64,000 bases of DNA from Pseudomonas mandelii (GTDB lineage: Bacteria > Pseudomonadota > Gammaproteobacteria > Pseudomonadales > Pseudomonadaceae): positions 3,875,501 through 3,939,500 of the forward strand of contig NZ_LT629796.1 in the NCBI RefSeq assembly GCF_900106065.1, in the 5' to 3' direction. Under the pieces are notes generated by a model, which ran no database searches, was not told the origin of the DNA, and was given only the letters and a program-made list of their open reading frames with translations. Positions 35,387 through 44,020 of this stretch are shown here, piece by piece; the first letter of the stretch is position 1; the number at the start of each line of letters is the position of its first letter. Position numbers and translations under genes: made by a program.

Positions 35387-35507
35387 GGAGTTTTGCCTCT
35401 TTCTCGCGAACTTGAAGCCAGCAGCACTGGCGAAGGCGACGAAAGATAGCTTCAATAGTACTGACAGAAAAAGTCAGAAGCTTTCAGTTTTATTGATAGG
35501 ACGAGGA

Positions 35508-36380
35508 ATGAATTTTAACAGCGACAGCATCGAGTTGTTCCTGGCCGTGATCGAGCGCGGTTCGTTTTCGGCGGCGGCGCGTGCGCTGGGCAAAGTGCCG
35601 TCGGCGGTGAGCATGGGCATTGCCAACCTGGAAGCCGAGCTCGGATATCCGCTGTTCGATCGCAGCCATCGCGAACCGGTGCCGACGGCGATGGCCAGTG
35701 CGTTGGTGCCGCACGCGCGGTTGATCGCCGAACAGCTCAAGCAGCTGCAGGTGCATGCGATCGAGCTGTCGCTGGGGCTGGAAAGCAAGTTGTCCATTGG
35801 CGTCGTGGCGGACCTCGACAAGCGCCATTTACTGGCCGCGATCAAGGTCATCGCCCAGCGTCATCCGCTCCTGGAGATAGAACTGCTCAGCGCGCCCCAG
35901 GACGATGTGCTGGCGATGCTCCACAGCGGTCGCGTCAGCGTTTGCCTGGCCTTCGCGGGGTTGAGCATGAACGTACTGGAGCGATTCCAGTTCGTCGGCA
36001 CCGAGCGCGTGATCGCGACGCTTGCAGCGGACAATCCGCTGTTTCAGGGCGAGGATTTGTTTCTGGAGGATCTGGTTCACGTGCGGCAAATCATCGTTGC
36101 CAGTCGCGACCTGCCGATCAGCGAAACCCGGCCTTTGGTGGGCGAATCCTATTGGCGCACCGACACCCTCGCCATGGCGCTGGAAATGGTCGAAGCCGGA
36201 TTGGGCTGGGGCAATTTTCCGTTGTCGGTGGTCCAACCGTTGCTCGATGCCGGAAGACTCAAGCGCCTGAGTTTCCGCAACATCGAGAACGGTCTGGTGC
36301 TGCCGGTGCACGCGGTATGGCTCAAGAGCCAGCCGTTGCAGAAAGGCGCGATGGCGTTCGTCGAACTGATGGGTCGCTGA
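35508..36380 (+). CDS. LysR-family regulator, divergent from PACE gene
   Basis: A 290-residue LysR-type regulator. The winged HTH is at the N-terminus (FLAVIERGSFSAAARALGKV, residues ~11-30; then ANLEAELGYPLFDRSHR), followed by a periplasmic-binding-like effector domain. ATG 35508 is chosen after GACGAGG. The 121-bp gap to the PACE gene contains CTGAC-N7-GTCAG (35461-35477), a possible binding site. It is expected to control the PACE pump in response to the pump's substrate, as AceR does for aceI; this is inference. Confidence 0.87.
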   Translation: MNFNSDSIELFLAVIERGSFSAAARALGKVPSAVSMGIANLEAELGYPLFDRSHREPVPTAMASALVPHARLIAEQLKQLQVHAIELSLGLESKLSIGVVADLDKRHLLAAIKVIAQRHPLLEIELLSAPQDDVLAMLHSGRVSVCLAFAGLSMNVLERFQFVGTERVIATLAADNPLFQGEDLFLEDLVHVRQIIVASRDLPISETRPLVGESYWRTDTLAMALEMVEAGLGWGNFPLSVVQPLLDAGRLKRLSFRNIENGLVLPVHAVWLKSQPLQKGAMAFVELMGR

Positions 36381-36389
36381 GGCAATCCC

Positions 36390-36480
36390 TTGTGGGAGTG
36401 AGCCTGCTCGCGATGAGGACCTGACGGTCAACATTGATGGTGACTGACCCACCGCCATCGCGAGCAGGCTCGTGCCAACC
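36390..36480. repeat. REP doublet, family A
   Basis: TGTGGGAGTGAGCCTGCTCG at the left and CGCGAGCAGGCTCGTGCCAA at the right, the latter end slightly diverged. Lies between convergent LysR and gntR genes. Confidence 0.88.
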
Positions 36481-36484
36481 TGGG

Positions 36485-37516
36485 TCAGGTACTTTCGCGC
36501 ACCTTCAACTCAAACCCCATGTCCTGCACCGGTTTCGCCACGGTGTTGCCCGCCAGCAAGGTCAACATCAACTCCGCCGAACGTCGGCCAATCGCCTCGC
36601 GCGGGGTGCTGATGCTGCTCAGGCGCGGGACCATGTGCGCCGAGGCGGGCAGGTCGTTGAAACCGAGGATCGCCACTTGTTCGGGGATTTTGATCCCGCA
36701 ACGCATCGCTTCAAGCAGGGCGCCCTGGGCCAGGTCGTCGTTGCCGAAGAAAATGGCATCGACATCAGGATGATTGGCGAGCAGTTGCAGAAACAGTTCG
36801 CCCCCCAGGCCGACGGAGGAGGCGCGCGGCGTCAGCACTTCCAGGTCCGGGTCATACAAACCGGCCTTTTGCAGGGCTTTGCGGAAACCTTCGCCGCGAA
36901 GCAAGGTGCGTTGATCCAGCTGCGCGCCGATGTAGGCCAGGCGCTTGCGCCCACGTGAAAGCAAATGGTGCGCCGCCGTTTCACCCGCCGCGAGTTGCGA
37001 GAAACCCACGCAATTGAGCCCGGCGGCGCTGTCCAGCTCCATCATGTACACGCACGGAATGTTGCTCGCCTCGATCATCCGTCGCGAACTTTCGGTGCGG
37101 TCGAAACCGGTCAGCAGCAAACCGCGAGGCTGATACGCCATGTAATTGCGCAGCAGGTTTTCTTCTTCATCGCGCGAATAATGGAAGTTGCCGATGAGCA
37201 CTTCGAAGCCCTTGGGACGCAAAACCTGATGAATGGCTTCCAGCGTATCGATGAACAGCAGGTTGGACAGCGAAGGCACCAAAACCACCACCGAATGGCT
37301 CTGGGCCGAGGCTAAGGCGCGGGCGGCAGGGTTGACCACGTAGTTGAGTTCAAGGGCCGCTTTCTGCACTTTTTCCACCAGTTCGGTGGCCACCGTGCTG
37401 ACGCCGCGCAAGGCGCGGGAGGCGGTGATCGGGCTGACACCGGCCAGGCGTGCCACTTCGTTCAGGGTAGGGCGGCCAGTGGTGCGCGTATTCTTATCGT
37501 TTTTAGTGGAGATCAT
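36485..37516 (-). CDS. gntR: Gluconate utilisation repressor GntR (LacI family)
   Basis: Represses gntK/gntT (and itself) until gluconate or 6-phosphogluconate binds. The 343-residue protein has a LacI HTH, LNEVARLAGVSPITASRALR (~residues 18-37), the hinge-region ALELNYVVNPAARALA (~57), and a PBP-like effector domain with IFFGNDDLAQGALLEAMRCG (~255). ATG 37516 is used; it gives the length of P. aeruginosa GntR, whereas the upstream TTG adds five residues. It is divergent from gntK with operators in the gap. Confidence 0.93.
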   Translation of the reverse strand: MISTKNDKNTRTTGRPTLNEVARLAGVSPITASRALRGVSTVATELVEKVQKAALELNYVVNPAARALASAQSHSVVVLVPSLSNLLFIDTLEAIHQVLRPKGFEVLIGNFHYSRDEEENLLRNYMAYQPRGLLLTGFDRTESSRRMIEASNIPCVYMMELDSAAGLNCVGFSQLAAGETAAHHLLSRGRKRLAYIGAQLDQRTLLRGEGFRKALQKAGLYDPDLEVLTPRASSVGLGGELFLQLLANHPDVDAIFFGNDDLAQGALLEAMRCGIKIPEQVAILGFNDLPASAHMVPRLSSISTPREAIGRRSAELMLTLLAGNTVAKPVQDMGFELKVREST

Positions 37517-37545
37517 CGGACGGCTTGCCAAACAAAATTCGAGGC

Positions 37546-37559
37546 ACTAAGGTAGCGCT
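37546..37559. promoter_or_regulatory. GntR operator 1
   Basis: ACTAAGGTAGCGCT exactly fits the reported Pseudomonas GntR site AC-N-AAG-N-TAGCGCT. It lies 30 bp upstream of the gntR start, suited to autorepression. Confidence 0.82.
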
Positions 37560-37696
37560 GTCTCGATGCAGCTGCAAATGCGTGAGCGGGGTTTGCCTGA
37601 TCCCCGCTTTTTGGCATTGGGAACGAACATGCTGCAACCCACAAAAATGACAAGAAGGCGTCGGCAACTTCTGCTTTTGCTCAAGCGTCATAACTG

Positions 37697-37710
37697 GCAA
37701 AGGTAGCGCT
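37697..37710. promoter_or_regulatory. GntR operator 2
   Basis: GCAAAGGTAGCGCT differs from the reported GntR site by one base in the first two positions and shares TAGCGCTGTC with operator 1. It is 21 bp before the gntK start. Confidence 0.78.
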
Positions 37711-37731
37711 GTCTGCGCGCTGAGGTGTTAC

Positions 37732-38265
37732 ATGAATCATTCCATCACCGCCCTGGTCATCATGGGCGTTGCCGGTTGCGGCAAGACTTGCGTCAGCGAG
37801 GCCTTGTGCCAACTCAGCGGCGCGACCGCCATTGAAGGCGACACTTTCCACCCTGCCGCCAATATCGAAAAGATGAGCGCGGGCATCCCCCTGAACGACG
37901 AAGACCGTGCCGGCTGGCTCGACAGCCTGTGCGATGAATTGCGCCGCGTCGACGCTCAAGGCCAGCGCCCGGTGCTGACCTGCTCGGCCCTCAAACACAG
38001 TTACCGCGAACGTCTGCGCAGCGCCTTGCCGGGCCTGGGCTTCGTGTTCCTTGAGCTGACCCCTGAAGTCGCCGCTGATCGTGTCTCCCACCGGCCGGGC
38101 CACTTCATGCCTTCGACCCTGATCGACAGTCAGTTCGCCACCCTTGAATCCCCCGTTGGCGAGCCCTTGACCCTGGCGCTGGACGCTTCGAACCACAGCG
38201 TCGAGCAACTGGCGAAGCAAGCGCATGTCTGGTGGCAGGCCCATGGCCTGAAACAGGCCGTATGA
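37732..38265 (+). CDS. gntK: Gluconokinase
   Basis: Phosphorylates gluconate to 6-phosphogluconate, which enters the Entner-Doudoroff pathway at Edd. The 177-residue protein has the P-loop IMGVAGCGKTCVSEAL (residues ~10-25), GDTFHPAANIEKMSAGIPLN (~37), DRAGWLDSL, and TCSALKHSYRERLR (~83), all typical of GntK. It begins just after GntR operator 2 and is followed 82 nt later by the permease gene. Confidence 0.95.
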   Translation: MNHSITALVIMGVAGCGKTCVSEALCQLSGATAIEGDTFHPAANIEKMSAGIPLNDEDRAGWLDSLCDELRRVDAQGQRPVLTCSALKHSYRERLRSALPGLGFVFLELTPEVAADRVSHRPGHFMPSTLIDSQFATLESPVGEPLTLALDASNHSVEQLAKQAHVWWQAHGLKQAV

Positions 38266-38275
38266 GTTTTTTCCG

Positions 38276-38288
38276 AAGAGATAGCGCT
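38276..38288. promoter_or_regulatory. Weak GntR-like site upstream of gntT
   Basis: AAGAGATAGCGCT followed by GTC keeps the TAGCGCTGTC core shared with both stronger operators, but the left part of the consensus is degraded. It lies 59 bp before the permease start and may give separate control of gntT. Confidence 0.5.
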
Positions 38289-38347
38289 GTCCTGATGGCG
38301 TGCGAGTTACCCGCTTTAATAACAACAACAACCAGGAGACACCCCTA

Positions 38348-39700
38348 ATGTTTGGCATGTCCCACGAGACGTTCCTGCTGCTCGATGCAGTGGTCACGGT
38401 GATCGGGCTTATCGTCCTGATCACCAAGTTCAAGTTCCACCCGTTCATTGCCCTGATCATCGCCGCAGCCTTTCTCGGGCTGACCTCCGGCATGCCGATC
38501 GGCACCATCATCAAGGCGTTCCAGGACGGCTTCGGTGGGGTGCTCGGTTTTGTCGGGATCATCCTCGCGCTGGGCACGATGCTCGGCAAAATGATGGCCG
38601 AGTCGGGCGGGGCGGATCAGATTGCCCAGACCCTGATTCGTGCGTTCGGCAAGGACAAGGTGCAGTGGGCGATGATGTTCGCCGCGTTCCTGGTCGGCAT
38701 TCCGCTGTTCTTCGAAATCGGCTTCGTGCTGCTGATCCCGCTGGTGTTCATCGTCGCCCGACGTACCGGCGTGTCGATCATCAAGATCGGTATCCCGCTG
38801 CTGGCCGGTCTGTCCGCCGTGCACGGCCTGGTTCCGCCGCACCCGGGTCCGTTGCTGGCCATCGGCGTGTTTGGCGCTGACATCGGTAAAACCATTCTTT
38901 ACGGTCTGATCGTTGCGCTGCCGACGGCCATCATTGCCGGTCCGATCTACGGCACGTTCATCGCCAAATACATCCCCGGCCATCCTAACCAGGAACTGGT
39001 GGATCAACTGGCACGTGAAAACGACTCTGCCGATCTCCCGAGTTTCTCCATCACCTTGATCACCGTGCTGTCGCCGGTTTTCCTGATGTTGCTCAAGACC
39101 TTTGCCGATGTGGTGCTGCCGGACGGTAACTTCTTCCGCACCTTCATGGACCTGATCGGTCACCCTATCTCGGCCCTCCTGCTGGCGTTGCTGCTGTCGC
39201 TATATACCTTCGGCTACAAGCAAGGCATTAGCTCCAACCAGATGCTCAAATGGCTGGACGCGAGCCTTGCGCCGACCGCTGCGATCATTCTGATCATCGG
39301 TGCCGGTGGTGGCTTCAAGCAGATGCTGGTCACCAGCGGTGTGGGTGACGTGATCGGCCACATGGCGGTGGAAGCGCAGATCTCGCCGATCCTGCTGGCC
39401 TGGCTGGTGGCGGCGGTGATTCGTGTGGCAACCGGTTCTGCAACCGTGGCGACCATTACTGGCGCAGGCATCGTGGTGCCGGTGGTGGGGATGATTCCGG
39501 GTGTGAACCGTGAGCTGCTGGTGCTGGCCACTGGTGCCGGTTCGTTGATCCTGTCTCACGTCAACGACGCGGGTTTCTGGCTGGTGAAGCAGTATTTCAA
39601 CATGACCGTGGCGGAAACCTTCAAGACCTGGACCGCGATGGAAACCATCCTGTCCATCGTTGCGCTGGGCTTTATCCTGTTGCTGTCGATGTTCGTTTAA
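38348..39700 (+). CDS. gntT: Gluconate permease (GntP family)
   Basis: Inner-membrane gluconate:H+ symporter, 450 residues with about 12-14 TM helices. The start ATG 38348 (MFGMSHETFLLLDAVV) follows AGGAG. Family stretches are LGTMLGKMMAESGGADQIAQ (~residue 78), VHGLVPPHPGPLLAIGVFGA (~158), and HVNDAGFWLVKQYFNMT (~402), the near-invariant HVNDAGFW motif of gluconate permeases. It follows gntK and a weak GntR site, and has its own terminator. Confidence 0.95.
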   Translation: MFGMSHETFLLLDAVVTVIGLIVLITKFKFHPFIALIIAAAFLGLTSGMPIGTIIKAFQDGFGGVLGFVGIILALGTMLGKMMAESGGADQIAQTLIRAFGKDKVQWAMMFAAFLVGIPLFFEIGFVLLIPLVFIVARRTGVSIIKIGIPLLAGLSAVHGLVPPHPGPLLAIGVFGADIGKTILYGLIVALPTAIIAGPIYGTFIAKYIPGHPNQELVDQLARENDSADLPSFSITLITVLSPVFLMLLKTFADVVLPDGNFFRTFMDLIGHPISALLLALLLSLYTFGYKQGISSNQMLKWLDASLAPTAAIILIIGAGGGFKQMLVTSGVGDVIGHMAVEAQISPILLAWLVAAVIRVATGSATVATITGAGIVVPVVGMIPGVNRELLVLATGAGSLILSHVNDAGFWLVKQYFNMTVAETFKTWTAMETILSIVALGFILLLSMFV

Positions 39701-39731
39701 GCGGCTCTTTGTTTAAGCAAGGCGCAGGCAC

Positions 39732-39759
39732 AAAAAAACCGCAGCAATGCGGTTTTTTT
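39732..39759 (+). terminator. Rho-independent terminator after gntT
   Basis: AAAAAAACCGC-AGCAAT-GCGGTTTTTTT, with A and T tracts that allow bidirectional function. Confidence 0.93.
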
Positions 39760-39794
39760 GTGGGTGATGATTTCATGGCTCAACACATCACCCT

Positions 39795-39885
39795 TGTAGG
39801 AGTGAGCCTGCTCGCGATAGCGGTGCGGCAGTTGACACTTCAATTGGATGTGATGGCCTCATCGCGAGCAGGCTCACTCCTACAG
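39795..39885. repeat. REP doublet, family A
   Basis: TGTAGGAGTGAGCCTGCTCG and its reverse complement face each other; the central part differs from other copies. It lies between convergent gntT and alaC-like genes, immediately before the aminotransferase stop. Confidence 0.9.
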
Positions 39886-39893
39886 GTTAAGTG

Positions 39894-41111
39894 TTAGCCG
39901 GCGGATTTCGGGGCCAGGCCATCCGCCCGAAACATCCCGCGAATCCCGCGCACGGCCTGACGAATCCGGTCCTGGTTTTCGATCAGCGCAAAGCGCACAT
40001 GATCATCCCCATACTCACCAAACCCGACGCCTGGCGAGACGCAGACCTTGGCCTCGGCGAGCAATTTCTTGGCGAACTCCAGCGAGCCCAAGTGCGCATA
40101 GGCTTCGGGAATCTTGGCCCAGACATACATCGCCGCTTTCGGATTCTCGACCATCCAGCCCAGTTCGTGCAGGCCTTTGACCAGCACGTTGCGACGCTGC
40201 CGATACTGCTCGGCGATGTCCTTGACGCACTGCTGATCGCCTTCCAGCGCCGCAATCGCCGCGACTTGCAGCGGGGTGAAGGTGCCGTAGTCGTGGTAAC
40301 TCTTGATCCGCGCCAGGGCGTTGACCAGTTCAGCGTTGCCGACCATGAAGCCGATGCGCCAGCCCGCCATGTTGTAGCTCTTGGACAGGGTGAAAAATTC
40401 CACCGCGATGTCCTTGGCGCCCGGCACCTGCATGATCGACGGGGCTTTCCAGCCGTCATAGACGATGTCGGCGTAAGCCAGGTCGTGCACCACCAAAACG
40501 TCATACTGCTTGGCGAGGGCGATCACTCGCTCGAAGAAGTCCAGTTCCACGCATTGGGCGGTGGGGTTCGACGGGAAGCCGAGAATCATCATTTTCGGTT
40601 TCGGGATCGAGCCGCGAATCGCGCTTTCCAGTTCAGCGAAGAAGTCCACGCCCGGGATCAGCGGCACCGAACGCACCTGGGCGCCGGCAATCACGGCACC
40701 GTAGATGTGAATCGGATAACTGGGGTTTGGCACCAGCACGGTGTCGCCCTGGTCGAGGGTGGCCAGCATCAGATGCGCCAGGCCTTCCTTGGAACCGATG
40801 GTGACAATGGCTTCGGTTTCCGGGTCGATATCGACCTCGTAGCGATCCTTGTACCAATTGGAAATGGCCCGGCGCAGACGCGGGATGCCCTTGGACGTCG
40901 AGTAGCCGTGGGTGTCTTCGCGCTGGGCGACGGTGACCAGTTTTTCGACGATGTGTGGCGGAGTAGGGCCATCAGGGTTGCCCATGCTGAAGTCGATGAT
41001 GTCTTCGCCACGACGACGGGCGGCCATCTTCAGCTCGGCAGTGATGTTGAATACGTAAGGGGGGAGTCGATCTATGCGCGCAAAGCGGCGCGGCGAACCT
41101 GGGTTAGCCAT
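39894..41111 (-). CDS. alaC: Alanine-type aminotransferase (AlaC-like)
   Basis: PLP-dependent class I aminotransferase making alanine from pyruvate with glutamate. The 405-residue enzyme has [20 protein letters not shown] (~residue 37), [16 protein letters not shown] (~105, phosphate-binding region), [19 protein letters not shown] (~178, Asn), [13 protein letters not shown] (~206; Asp, Tyr), and the cofactor Lys in [20 protein letters not shown] (~235). The high similarity to AlaC/YfdZ patterns and ~405-412 length support the name. ATG 41111 ([20 protein letters not shown]) is used; a longer open frame upstream runs into the divergent promoter. Confidence 0.9.
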   Translation of the reverse strand: MANPGSPRRFARIDRLPPYVFNITAELKMAARRRGEDIIDFSMGNPDGPTPPHIVEKLVTVAQREDTHGYSTSKGIPRLRRAISNWYKDRYEVDIDPETEAIVTIGSKEGLAHLMLATLDQGDTVLVPNPSYPIHIYGAVIAGAQVRSVPLIPGVDFFAELESAIRGSIPKPKMMILGFPSNPTAQCVELDFFERVIALAKQYDVLVVHDLAYADIVYDGWKAPSIMQVPGAKDIAVEFFTLSKSYNMAGWRIGFMVGNAELVNALARIKSYHDYGTFTPLQVAAIAALEGDQQCVKDIAEQYRQRRNVLVKGLHELGWMVENPKAAMYVWAKIPEAYAHLGSLEFAKKLLAEAKVCVSPGVGFGEYGDDHVRFALIENQDRIRQAVRGIRGMFRADGLAPKSAG

Positions 41112-41249
41112 TGTTGCCTCGGTAACGTGAGCGCCCGGAACCGTCCGAGCGACGCTGGCCACTGCGGTGGCCTGTGGCGGAATGTAAGGGCTGTTGTGGC
41201 ACACTGTCCAGCGACTCTGTAAATAAATTTGTCCGAAGGAACCCGGTTG

Positions 41250-41912
41250 ATGGAATTTACCAGCGGCTTTCTGCTGAGCCTTTCGCTGTGCCTGGATATC
41301 GGCGTGGCCAACATCGCGATGATCACCCTGGCCATGCAGCGCGGCTATTTTCAAGGCTTTGCCCTGGGCTTGGGCACTTGCGTCGGTGACCTGATTTACG
41401 CGGTGCTGGCGTTGGCGGGCATGACCGTTTTGCTGCAATACGAAACCGTGCGTTGGGTGCTGTGGATCGGCGGTTCAGCGTTGCTGGTGTATTTCGCGGC
41501 GAAGATGATCTATTCGGCGATTCACCATGAAGCGGTGTTGGCGCAGTCCGCCGAGGTGGGGCAGAACTCTCACCGCAAGGAGTTTTTCCGTGGGATTTTC
41601 CTGGCCATGTCGTCACCCAGCGCCATTCTCTGGTTTGCGGCCGTGGGTGGCACGCTGATCGCGCGCTCCGGTGGCGGTGATGCCGTCAGTTCGGCGCTGT
41701 TTCTCGGCGGTTTTCTGTGCGCCGGAGTGTTCTGGTGCGTCGCGTTGTGCTTCGCCGCGAGCCACGGCGGCAAGTTGCTGGGCGACAAACTGCTGCGTTA
41801 CTCCTACATGGCATCGGCGGCGATCTTCTGCTATTTCGCGGTGTACGTGATTCTATCGGGCTATAACGAGTTTGTTGGTGCGGGCGCCGTCGAGCAGTTG
41901 CACGCCCTGTAA
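41250..41912 (+). CDS. LysE-family amino-acid exporter
   Basis: A 220-residue inner-membrane protein with about six TM helices of the LysE/RhtB superfamily. It begins [20 protein letters not shown], where the PGP-type motif of the family is replaced by [10 protein letters not shown], and has [20 protein letters not shown] (~residue 35) and [20 protein letters not shown] (~112, the FxxGFxxNxxNPK-like position). ATG 41250 has AAGGAACC upstream; an in-frame TTG at 41229 is less likely. It is divergent from the alanine aminotransferase gene, which suggests alanine or another neutral amino acid, by context only. Confidence 0.85.
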   Translation: MEFTSGFLLSLSLCLDIGVANIAMITLAMQRGYFQGFALGLGTCVGDLIYAVLALAGMTVLLQYETVRWVLWIGGSALLVYFAAKMIYSAIHHEAVLAQSAEVGQNSHRKEFFRGIFLAMSSPSAILWFAAVGGTLIARSGGGDAVSSALFLGGFLCAGVFWCVALCFAASHGGKLLGDKLLRYSYMASAAIFCYFAVYVILSGYNEFVGAGAVEQLHAL

Positions 41913-41981
41913 TTAGGCGAATCGGGTTTGGCTTCTATACTCCCAGCCGAACCCATTTTTTTTGCAGCAAGGAGTTGAGTC

Positions 41982-42470
41982 ATGGATGAGCAAACAGGCG
42001 TGAAACCGGCCGAGCCACGCTTCGAACATGGGCATTTTCTGCTCATCGCAGGGCTGGGTGGTCGATTTACCCAGCAGACCACACAAGGCATTCCCGAACT
42101 CTGGGAAAAATTCATTCCCGAGATGGGCAAGATACCCGGCCAAAAAGGTGAAGTGACCTACGGTATTTGCTGCAATCCCGATGGCAAAGGCGGGTTTGAG
42201 TACATCGCCGGCGTCGAAATCGCCAAACTCGACGACCTGCCCGAGAAGTACCGCTGGGTCGAGGTTCTACCCCAGCATTACGCGGTGTTCGAGCACAAAG
42301 GCACACTGGACCAGTTGCCCGCGACCTTTCAGTACATCTGGAAAACCTGGCTGCCGCAGTCCGGCCATCAGGCGGCGGACGCGCCAGAGTTCGAACGCTA
42401 CAGCGAAGACTTCAACCCGAAGCTCAACACCGGCGTGCTGGAAATCTGGCTGCCGCTAAAAGACAAATGA
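41982..42470 (+). CDS. GyrI-like/SOUL-type effector-binding domain protein
   Basis: A 162-residue soluble protein made of a single GyrI-like (AraC effector-binding) domain, used by multidrug regulators and stand-alone binding proteins. Features include LWEKFIPEMGKI (~residue 39), TYGICCNPDGKGGFEYIAGV (~57), PQHYAVFEHKGTLDQLPATF (~93), and the terminal Glu-bearing strand GVLEIWLPLKD. No DNA-binding domain is attached. AAGGAG precedes the start and a strong hairpin follows the stop. Ligand unknown. Confidence 0.85.
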   Translation: MDEQTGVKPAEPRFEHGHFLLIAGLGGRFTQQTTQGIPELWEKFIPEMGKIPGQKGEVTYGICCNPDGKGGFEYIAGVEIAKLDDLPEKYRWVEVLPQHYAVFEHKGTLDQLPATFQYIWKTWLPQSGHQAADAPEFERYSEDFNPKLNTGVLEIWLPLKDK

Positions 42471-42474
42471 CCGC

Positions 42475-42506
42475 ATCAAGAGGCGGACCCACGTCCGCCT
42501 CTTGAT
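42475..42506. terminator. Strong 13-bp hairpin between convergent genes
   Basis: ATCAAGAGGCGGA (42475-42487) pairs perfectly with TCCGCCTCTTGAT across a 6-nt loop. There is no long T run on either side. It ends 3 nt before the stop codon of the small minus-strand gene and may serve both. Confidence 0.75.
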
Positions 42507-42508
42507 CG

Positions 42509-42619
42509 TTACTTGCTCCGCTTCATCCGTCGCGACCGCATCACGTCAATCGACAACGTCACAAAGCCAAACGTGCTGATGCCCAACAGCAAGAGAAGTC
42601 CGATCTGAACGCTGCTCAT
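42509..42619 (-). CDS. Small single-span membrane protein (36 aa)
   Basis: ATG 42619 follows GGGGGAA on the minus strand, a strong ribosome site. The product starts MSSVQIGLLLLLGISTFGFV, continues TLSIDVMRSRRMKRSK and stops. One TM helix (~residues 5-24) is followed by a strongly basic cytoplasmic tail, giving N-out/C-in topology. The ribosome site, single helix and adjoining terminator argue for a real gene. It could be a small regulator of a membrane partner; nothing identifies the partner. Confidence 0.72.
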   Translation of the reverse strand: MSSVQIGLLLLLGISTFGFVTLSIDVMRSRRMKRSK

Positions 42620-42783
42620 GGTGTGTTCCCCCTATCGATGATCAGAGACAGGCAACACCAATAATCCGATCCGATCGGCAATGAAAGCGCCTATACGAAG
42701 GCTTTACGACATCAGCAGTGATCGATATGAACACCTTATTAATTTATGATCCCCAGCCTTTCCCACGCTGAATCCGAGCTGCC

Positions 42784-43272
42784 ATGAACACCGTCATCCG
42801 CCACGTCACTCCCGCCGACCTGGACCGCTGCTTCGCCATCGAAACCGTTGCCTACGAAGGCGACGAAGCCGCCACACGGGAAAAAATCGCCACGCGCATC
42901 GCCACCTGGCCCGACGGTTTCATCGTCGCCGAAGTAGACGGCGTTGTAGCCGGTTTCATCAATTCCGGTGCAGCGTTTCAGGTTGAAATGTCAGACGAAG
43001 CGTTCAAGGAGCTGATTGGCCACGACCCGGCCGGGCCGCACGTCGTGATCATGTCGGTGGTGGTGCACCCGGATTTTCAGGGGCAGGGGCTGGCGAAGCG
43101 TTTGATGGGCGAATTCATCGAGGGCATGCGGGCGATGGGCAAGACCCACATCCATCTGATGTGCAAGGAACGGCATATTCCGCTGTACGCCGGATTCGGC
43201 TTTGCCTACATCAAGCCGTCGGCCTCCGACCACGGCGGAATGGCGTGGCATGAGATGGTTCTGGCGCTGTAA
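42784..43272 (+). CDS. GNAT-family N-acetyltransferase (AANAT-like)
   Basis: A 162-residue GNAT enzyme. The acetyl-CoA-binding segment is VVHPDFQGQGLAKRLMGEFI (~residue 94; QGQGLA as Q/R-x-x-G-x-A), with the preceding strand VVIMSVVV. The C-terminal IPLYAGFGFAYIKPSASDHG (~132) resembles the arylalkylamine N-acetyltransferase subgroup. Its substrate is unknown. It stands alone, with a REP doublet downstream. Confidence 0.87.
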   Translation: MNTVIRHVTPADLDRCFAIETVAYEGDEAATREKIATRIATWPDGFIVAEVDGVVAGFINSGAAFQVEMSDEAFKELIGHDPAGPHVVIMSVVVHPDFQGQGLAKRLMGEFIEGMRAMGKTHIHLMCKERHIPLYAGFGFAYIKPSASDHGGMAWHEMVLAL

Positions 43273-43300
43273 CCAACGTATATCAAGCACCGAAGATCCC

Positions 43301-43391
43301 CTGTGGGAGTGAGCCTGCTCGCGATGGCGGTCTGACAGTCGACACTTCTGTTGAATGTTATGCCGTCATCGCGAGCAGGCTCGCTCCCACA
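43301..43391. repeat. REP doublet, family A
   Basis: CTGTGGGAGTGAGCCTGCTC and its inverted partner CGAGCAGGCTCGCTCCCACA flank a unique centre, between convergent GNAT and flavoprotein genes. Confidence 0.9.
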
Positions 43392-43407
43392 TTGGTTAGG
43401 GGGCGTG

Positions 43408-44013
43408 TCAGTAAAGACTGTCCCGCACCCGCGCCGGCGCTTCCCGGTCATACGTTTCGGCATCGAACTGCCCGTCATTCAATCGCTTGTGAAAAGCCCC
43501 CGCCGTTGGCAATGCCGAGCGCTCCAGATGCTTCTCGGGGTTCCACAAATCCGAACGCACAATCGCTTTCGAGCAATGGAAGTATGCCGCGTCCACGGTC
43601 ACCAGCATCACTGTGCGCGCCGGTTTGCCGTTCACCGCAAAGCTCTCCAGCAACGTCGGTTCCGCGCTGATCTGCGCCGTGCCGTTGACCCGTAACGTCT
43701 CGCCGATGCCGGGGATGATGAACAGCAGCGACACCCGCGAATCGAGCACCACATTGCGCAGCGTGTCGATGCGGTTGTTGCCCGGACGGTCCGGGATCGC
43801 CAGGGTCTTCGGGTCGATGATCCGCACGAATCCCGGCGTGTCGCCACGAGGCGAACCGTCCAGGCCATCAGGCCCGGCCGAGCTGATGATGACCAGCGGC
43901 GAGGCGCGGACCATGGCCTGATAGTCCTCGTTCAGAAAGGCAATCTGTTTGCGCACGGCGCGGTCGTGGGGTTGGCCGTAGATTGCTTCCAGTGCTTCGA
44001 TGCTGTTGAGCAT
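43408..44013 (-). CDS. Pyridoxamine 5'-phosphate oxidase-like FMN flavoprotein
   Basis: A 201-residue split-barrel FMN-binding protein of the PPOX group that resembles the MSMEG_1061-type subfamily. Features are MVRASPLVIISSAGPDGLDG (~residue 34), SPRGDTPGFVRIIDPKTLAI, IPDRPGNNRIDTLRNVVLDS (~76, FMN contacts) and LLFIIPGIGETLRVNGTAQI (~98). The reaction is unknown; relatives reduce quinones, heme or F420-like cofactors. ATG 44013 is used because GAGG lies five bases upstream. It follows the GNAT gene on the same strand with a 7-nt gap, so they form an operon. Confidence 0.87.
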   Translation of the reverse strand: MLNSIEALEAIYGQPHDRAVRKQIAFLNEDYQAMVRASPLVIISSAGPDGLDGSPRGDTPGFVRIIDPKTLAIPDRPGNNRIDTLRNVVLDSRVSLLFIIPGIGETLRVNGTAQISAEPTLLESFAVNGKPARTVMLVTVDAAYFHCSKAIVRSDLWNPEKHLERSALPTAGAFHKRLNDGQFDAETYDREAPARVRDSLY

Positions 44014-44020
44014 AACCACC

